Assembly: GCA_003254925.1 (NCBI GenBank)
Contig: QANZ01013303.1
Span: 20,656 to 84,655 of the forward strand
Direction of reading: 5' to 3'
Source of the DNA: Chamaecrista fasciculata
Taxonomy: Eukaryota > Streptophyta > Magnoliopsida > Fabales > Fabaceae
DNA: 64,000 bases
Positions 57,488-64,000 of this stretch are shown in pieces (within the stretch, counting starts at the first letter, position 1; each line of letters begins with the position of its first letter). Both the position numbers and the translations under genes were made by a program. The notes beneath the pieces were generated by a model. It was not told the DNA's origin and did not search any database. It worked only from the letters and a program-made list of their open reading frames with translations.

Positions 57488-59376
57488 TGTTGGATATTAT
57501 TATAAAAAAAACAATTAATTGAAATTCAATTATTGTCATATGAACGTTGCCATCTCATTAGTTTTGTAGGTGTTTAATATTTGGAGCCGTTGGAATTTAT
57601 TAAAAGGTTTTAAAGGCATATAATGCATAAAAACAATATTATTAATTACATACTAAAAGCTTTTGAATGGTGAGCAACAAACATGGACTATATATCTTAT
57701 ATTATATGGCTCCACCCCTTTCTGGTCGTCCACATTTTAAAACTATAGTACAAAATTAATAATAAGAGAAAAATTATTATTTGATCCCTTCTTTTTTACT
57801 GTGTTAACGATTTAGTCCCTCATTTATTTTACATACATATTTGCGTGCCCGTTAGGGCACGCAAAGCCTCTAGTATATATATATATATGTGTGCGCGTGC
57901 TAACCGTGTAAAGAGTGGGATGATAAAAAAAAGGTGAGCGAGTGATACGGGGCTTGTGAAAATCGTGTAAAGAGTGGGATGATAAAAAAAAGGTGAGCGA
58001 GTGATACGGGGCTTGTGAAAATCATTGAGACTAGGGCTGAGCAACGGATCGGTTCAGTTCGGTTTAGACAAGTTTTCCAACCGAACTGATCTAATTGGAT
58101 GACTTAAAATATCATCCAATTCATCCAGTAATTTTTGGCTAACCGAACCAATCCAAACCGACTAAACTCGGTTTGGATCGGTTCGGTTCGTCAGTTTTTG
58201 GTAGACCAAGATAACAAAGAGATGAGAGAGCAATTTATACAATAGAAATAAAAAATTCATACAAGAACAACCCAAGCAACAACAAATTTACAAAAAGAAA
58301 ATCAAAATCTTCATATCTTATTAAAAACAAGGTCATATTTTTTTGCTTCTCCGTCGTCGTCGGTCGCTCACGTCTTTCGCTGCTGGAGTGCAGTGAACGC
58401 CGTTGTTCCTTTCCCTTCCGTCCGCATCTGCTGCCACCACCGAGACGCGCCGCCGTCACAGACTACGTCGCCGATCAGACTCCGGTGGTCCGCGGTTGTT
58501 CCCGTCTGTCAAGGACCCTCGTTCACTGGAAATCGAGTTGCCTCTTGTTCTTGCAGTCATCCACCACTGCCGCCACCACAGGTCACGTCGCCGCTGTCCA
58601 TTGTTGCAGACGCCGTCGTCGGCCAGATCTGGTAGTCCGAACTGAAGCGCAATGATGAAGAAAAAAGTGCAGTGACGGTGATGAAGAAAAAAGTGCAGCA
58701 GATGATGAAGACCAGATTCAAGAAATGCAAAAACGAGAGGATGAAGTAAGAGGCAATGATGGGTTTGAGAGTGAGATTGAAAGGAGAATGAGGAGGCGCA
58801 AATGAGGGAGAATGGGAAAAGTAAGAGACAGATTAGGGTTACTTTTTTTATTATATTTTATATATATTATATAATATATTAAATTAGTAATGTAGTGGAA
58901 TTGGGCTTCGGTTGGTTCGGTTGGTTATTGATCTAAAAAATGAACCGAACCGAACCAGTCAGTTCTCTTAATCTTTCATCCAATTAAACCGATTGTTTAA
59001 TCAGTTTTAATCAGTTTTTATCGGTTCGACTTGGTTCGGTTCGGTTGAAATCGGTTGGAATTGGATTTGCTCAGCCCTAATTGAGACACATATTTTTTAT
59101 ACTTAGATAGAGAAAGGGTGTGGAAGACAAGTCCTGTTTATTTTTTTAGTGCAGAGGTGATAGATCAAATAGATAAGTATTGAGTTGTATCTTGAAGGTA
59201 ACGCGTTTGTATACCTACTGCACCGGGTGATATGACTAAATTAACCTGTGGGAGACGTGAATTACCTTAAAGAAATCGAGATATTTGTGCCTCAGCCTAG
59301 GACCACGCATTTTGTATTATTAATAGTTTGTTCTTATTTTAGATGTTTCTTTTATTTTCAGGTAACAACTCCAACA
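57488..59376 (+). mobile_element. Solo LTR in copy C with nested hAT element
   Basis: TGTTGGATATTATT...GGTAACAACTCCAACA, with a perfect 5-bp duplication 'tctat' (57483-57487, 59377-59381). About 0.83 kb after removing the nested element. Flanks rejoin to match copy A at about 4490. It contains a perfect 59-bp tandem pair (57905 and 57964). Orientation guessed from the U5-like right half. Confidence 0.78.
58032..59079. mobile_element. Non-autonomous hAT element with GC-rich core
   Basis: 1048 bp, ends TAGGGCTGAGCA/TGCTCAGCCCTA, 8-bp duplication 'attgagac' (58024-58031, 59080-59087). Subterminal 'ccaaccgaac' and 'ggttcggtt' arrays. The central GC-rich island (about 58340-58640) is unlike the AT-rich surroundings and gives short frames on both strands. 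No transposase. Confidence 0.85.
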
Positions 59377-59799
59377 TCTATCATATGTGACGTGGTTGTT
59401 TATATTGTCAAATCATGATTTATCAAAAATAATTATTAATATAACTATTGAGGTTAAAAAAACTTGACTTTACATAAGTGATAGAAAAATTAATAATAAA
59501 TTACTTCTTAAATATTTCTCAAGATAAAAATTCTTTTTGATTGTTAGAATTGTTAAAATCCCTTGGTAATTTTTTATTTTGTTTAAGAAAAGTGTATATT
59601 GAAAATATACACAACTTAGGTAAATATATTAATGGTTGTCATTTCTTTTTTTCTTTTTAAAGATTTCAATATTATTTATTTTGTAATGAAATATATAATT
59701 GTTTGTTAGTCTATTACAAAATTAAAAGTGACTATCTTGTATTGATACATGCATATATCAGTTTAAGATTGAGGACTGTCATCCAACAATTGATTTTTT
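59377..59799. other. Subtilase copy C intron remnant
   Basis: Matches copy A about 4490-5900 with large losses ('gtggttgtttatattgtcaa', 'gattgaggactgtcatccaa'). No exon. Confidence 0.6.
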
Positions 59800-62700
59800 T
59801 GTTGTAAACCAAATAGAAAATGTGAAGAAGGGAAAATAAAGAGACATAATAGATACATAAATTAGTCCTAAAAATTATTTAGTTCTTCACGAACTATCCT
59901 ATATGCTCCATTGATTTAGCTCCTCAAGAGCTCATCCTCATGTCATATTATTATGTTTATTCATACTTCCAATTCAATAGAAGGAAGCCCCTTTATATAG
60001 GACTCTTGACATAATGGAAGATGAGTAGGTTACAAGCTATTAAGGGCACTATAATGCACCTCCAAACACACTAAGAAGCTTTCATGAAGATGTTACAAAA
60101 TGACTAAATTGATGGTGTCATAATGAGGTTGTAGAGATGTTACAAGAAGGGCAAAAGGCTCATGGATGTGGTCATCCACATATTACATATAAATTATATA
60201 TTTACAACACTTCCCCTTGGATGACCACATATTATGAATATATGCCTCATTAAAAACCTTGTTAAGAAAAATCCAATGGGAAAAAAACTTAACGAAGGAA
60301 AAGAGTATAATATTCATAATCTTTACACTACAAATACATGCCTCGTTAAAACCTTGCTAAGTAAATCCCGGTGGGACAAAAATTTAACAACGGAAAAAGA
60401 GTACATAATTTGCATGTACTTTGACTTCCCCTCAAAGTTGCACTTCATCTTCAAAATGTGTTGTGCTTCATCTTCAAGATGTATGAGCTGATTCTTTCTT
60501 ACCTTTCAAAGATATTGAATTATATATACTGATCACACTTATGCATGATATACTCCATAGGTCTCCATTACACATAAAATCATTAACACCGAATATAAAA
60601 GTAATTCCATATTTTACATGACTAATCAATAAAAGTCTTTTTAAACAATATAAATTAAACACATATATAATTCACTTTTTTGAGTATAGCATATTGATAT
60701 AAAAATATCATAAGATACAAAATCATTTATCTTCCACTATATTCTCATTCATAAAGAATTAAAAATAAATAATAAATTCTACAATATTGCATTTTCTTCT
60801 TGCAACTTATTAATCACAATTTTTTTATAAATAAATTATTAATAAAGTGATCAATAATCATATATAATCGAATTGGTTTCAAATACATGCAACGATCATT
60901 AAATCCATTGATCAATATAAAATTATTGTAACCCTATTGAGAAAATACCTTCTTCAAAATTCTCAAAAATTAATATTATAAGTTATTTCTCTCTTTTATT
61001 AAAAAAATTACCTATAAAAATACGACAATAATTCATTACTCTTTCATGATTTAAAATTTATTCAGTAATGCATGTATTAAACATTTTATAACAAAATGTT
61101 AATATTGCATATATAGATTGTATACTCCAGGCATTTCGAATCCTTCAAAGGTTCTCTACACATGATTATATCATTTTATAATAACGTTAACGCATGATTT
61201 TTTATTTAGTATATACCCAAGTCTTCCAAAGACTTATGCAAAATCTGACTGATTGGATTCGTAGAAAATAAATTCATCTTCCCCTCATTTCACATTTCAT
61301 GTGAGAAATCTTGCACTGCTAGTGCATTACATTTAACAAATTTACTTATCTTTTGTATAACAACTCATTTATACTTTATAGATTTTAACATCTTCAGGTG
61401 ATAAGATTACTGGTCTAAAAATTTGATAACTTCTAGTGTCTTGACTTCTGGTCAAATATTTGACAACTTCTGGTGTCTAGATTGCTAGTCCAAAGTTTAA
61501 CATCTAATACTGTCAGGACTGTTGGTCCAAATTTTGACATCTTCTAGTGTCTGGAGTATTGATCCAAATTTTAACATCTTCTAGTGTGAACTACTAATTT
61601 AAAGTTCAATATTCATTTAGGGGAATTATCTCACTGTATATAATTTTTGGCCAATTATCCAATGTCTACAATTTATAAAATGTGATTTTAATCACTCTCA
61701 TTTAACAATTATCAAATTTTCAATATCCCTTCAAATATTTCTTCAAATTCAATGAAAGTTCTTGGTACCGAAACCACTACTAGGGTTATAACTTTCATGA
61801 AAATAAAAATGATTAATCTTATAAATTTATTGTCTCTTATAGAGCACAATAGTGAAATTTTTCTATTCTCTTCCTTTTGAGAAAATCATTCTCTACATGA
61901 TGTATATTACACTTCTAGCGTATTTTAAACTTTTTGGCTTTTCTACCAATACTCATTCATTAAAAATGACTAGTCTTGTAAATATATATTTACATACAAA
62001 TATATGATTCTTGAACTTCATGTTCATCAATGACAACCACAAAAAATACATTTGTCATATCATTATCACCATCTCTACTGGAGATATGTGGTGTCAAAAT
62101 TTTCAAAAATCAATTATACTGCCAGTTTCACTTTTATCTCATATCAATATAGAAATACATATATCAACATTAGTCTTCTAGGCCATTATCAGCTAATTTC
62201 AATAGTTGTCTTTACATTTTATAGATCTATAAAAATGTGACATTATCTTTTCATCACATATCCATAAATGGACAAAATTATCAATTTCATGGTAATCAAA
62301 TAATAAATGATATGACTTCGGGCCATTTCTTATATAACCTTCACCTTTTCAAGGTGACAATAAATTTAAATCTAAAATAGATCATGAACATGTTTAAATA
62401 TAAATAATTCAAAAGTAAGAATAAGACTTCCATACCTTCAATCCATGATGAGAAGAAATTTTAAAATTACCTTGCTCTAATTCGATAGAGACTCGTGCTG
62501 ATAACGTGTTGTAAACCAAATAGAAAATGTGAAGAATGGAAAATAAAGAGACATAATAGATACACAACTTAGTCCTAAAAAAGGTTTAGTTCTTCAGGAA
62601 CTATCCTATATGCTCTATTGATTTAGTTCTTCAAGATCTCATCCTCATGTCATATTATTATGTTTATTCATACTTCCAATTCAATAGAAGGAAACCCCTT

Positions 62701-62916
62701 TATATAGAACTCTTGACATAATGGAAGATGGGTAGGTTACAAGCTATTAAGGGCACCATAATGCACCTCCAAACACACTAATAAGCTTTGATGAAGATGT
62801 TACAAAAGGACTAAATTGATGGAGTGATGATGAGGTTATAGAGATGTTACAAGAAGGGCAAAAGGCTCATGGATGTGGTCATCCACATATTACATATAAA
62901 TTATATATTTACAACA
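59800..62916 (-). mobile_element. Non-autonomous copia-like LTR element
   Basis: Two 410-bp LTRs (59800-60209 and 62507-62916), both TGTTGTAAACC...TTTACAACA and about 95% alike by eye. Next to the right LTR, the - strand CGTTATCAGCACGAGT (62491-62506) sits in PBS position, and next to the left LTR the - strand 'ccaaggggaag' is a polypurine tract, so the element reads leftward. The 2.3-kb interior has no gag or pol, only repeat phrases ('cttgctaagtaaatcccggt' type, seen twice near 60240-60400) typical of the tail region of some copia elements. Inserted in a T tract of the copy C intron; target duplication is unreadable. Confidence 0.82.
61395..61610. repeat. Degenerate tandem repeats of about 37 bp
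   Basis: Five to six units of the type 'actgttggtccaaattttga' plus 'catcttctagtgtctgg', 35-48 bp long, inside the non-autonomous LTR element. No reading frame through them was recognised. Confidence 0.65.
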
Positions 62917-63672
62917 CTTTTGTCTTTTTTTTCCTCCACGGATTAACACACTCTCAACTCTAAAGCCCACTTGGGACAAGGTTGTTTAAATGAATGGGGT
63001 TTTATGTAATAAAATGGGAATGTGAAAATTATATAATGAAAATAGAATGATAAATGTTGTTTGGATTGTTTGAGATGTAATAAAAAAAAATAGGATGTGA
63101 AATTATATAAAATGGTATGTAACGATTATGGTTGGTTGAAATTATCATATGGGTTTTTTAAAATTGTATAGGGGTGGAATTGGTAATTGATAATGGAATG
63201 AGATGGAGATAATGAAATGATATTTTGGTGTTTGGATGTGGTTTTATGAAATGAAATTTTCTTGGAATTTGTGCTAAAATGTAGTATTTGGAATGAAGGT
63301 TGAAGTTGTATTTTGTGGAATGAAATGAAGTGACCAAAATGTAAATAACATGGAAATTTTAAAAAATCTAATACTTGGTCCACAATTTTATACCGATTCA
63401 ACAAATCGGTCCTTAAATAAGTAAAATGTATGTCTTGGCCTATAAAAAATCGCATTCGTCAACGATTGGGTGTCTCTCAAATTTAATGACAAAAAAATAA
63501 ATTCAAGGACCAAAATAGAATAATCTTTACAAATTCAGGGACTAAATAATTTATCTTCAACTAATAGCAAATAATTGTGCAGAATTTGATAAATAATTTC
63601 AGCAGTATACCGTACATAAAAAATAAGATAAATATTTAAAAAAAAACAATTTTTTTGAAAGAATAATACCAA
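62917..63672. other. AT-rich flank
   Basis: Up to about 62960 this continues the subtilase copy C intron ('cctccacggattaacacact' compared with 5935). From there on, a purine-rich section with many 'gaaatgaa' and 'tggaatg' words (62965-63350) and 'gaccaaaatag' phrases suggest MITE remnants. Nothing is bounded well enough to call. Confidence 0.4.
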
Positions 63673-64000
63673 TGTTATGAAAATCGGGCTGAACTGAATG
63701 GTCGAACCGGTCCGACCAGGACCCGAAAGTGAAGACAACTCGGTTTGGATCATTGGACCGTTCAGAAGGTTTGACCACATTGAACCGGGTTGAACGGTGA
63801 CCTGGAGTAGTTTTTAGAAAACTCGACTGGTCACTATTTTCTATGAAAAAACATTTCTTTTTTGCTTTTTTCTTTTTTGTTGATTTTGTGGATCAAATGT
63901 AAAAAAGAAATATATATATATATATATATAAAATCTAATATAAAATATTGTAAACTTATTAAAACAAAAAAAACTCATTTTTTCACTTTTAGTTTTATTA
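63673..64000. repeat. hAT-type MITE, left part, cut by window end
   Basis: 'aatgttatgaaaatcgggct' followed by 'ggtcgaaccggtccgacc' and 'ttgaaccgggttgaacgg' resembles the left half of the MITE at 2038-2515. The right end is beyond the window. Confidence 0.5.

Overview
This is nuclear DNA from a flowering plant, most likely a eudicot. It has spliced genes with GT-AG introns, a cucumisin-like subtilase, a type I (M-alpha) MADS-box gene, Ty1/copia and Ty3/gypsy LTR retrotransposons, hAT and Mutator-like MITEs, SINE-like insertions and assembly gaps (25030-25400, 39504-39946, single N at 22491 and 38957). The species cannot be named from the sequence. All comparisons were made by eye; no alignment or database search was run.

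Host genes. Positions 1-9120 hold the 3' half of a subtilase (copy A, + strand): exons 156-380, 1060-1168, 3084-3297 and 7367-7902 join in frame and encode part of the PA domain, the catalytic Ser region and the C-terminal Fn3-like domain. The catalytic Asp and His lie upstream of the window. Broken relatives recur: copy B (39947-44945; last exon with a stop and a 60-bp in-frame deletion) and copy C (exon 2 remnant 46461-46530; exon 3 remnant 55044-55219; intron and flank pieces to about 62960). Between B and C lies the only other credible host gene, an intact single-exon M-alpha MADS-box gene on the - strand (45446-45967). Because A, B and C share introns and flanks, they serve as empty sites for one another and confirm several insertions.

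Transposon regions. 9370-15112: LTR and non-coding internal pieces of copia and Athila/Tat-type gypsy elements. 15094-22335: a + strand Athila-like element with gag and protease but no RT/RNase H/integrase; its gag is split by a copia-type solo LTR (16321-19571, TSD atgaa) that itself holds a hAT element (16944-17982). 22336-36021: a - strand copia complex with PBS, PPT and a decayed gag-pol whose RT is split by another solo LTR (27278-29572, TSD gtgtc). Its left LTR has a PPT on one side and a second PBS/leader on the other. 36022-38653: a Tat-like gypsy 3' end with an antisense, apparently intron-containing ORF. 40306-42067: solo LTR inside copy B. 46544-54269: a complete Tat-like, apparently non-autonomous element (TSD ctaac) inside copy C, with a 158-bp promoter duplication in its 5' LTR, GC-rich cargo, 66-bp tandem repeats and a nested solo LTR. 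55626-56751: Mutator-like element. 57488-59376: solo LTR with a nested hAT element. 59800-62916: non-autonomous LTR element on the - strand.

I see no gene cluster or defence system. The most interesting material is the three-copy subtilase locus as an insertion record, a retrocopy carrying a U-snRNA-type promoter, a tRNA-like fold inside a hAT MITE, and the Tat elements with antisense ORF or cargo sequence.
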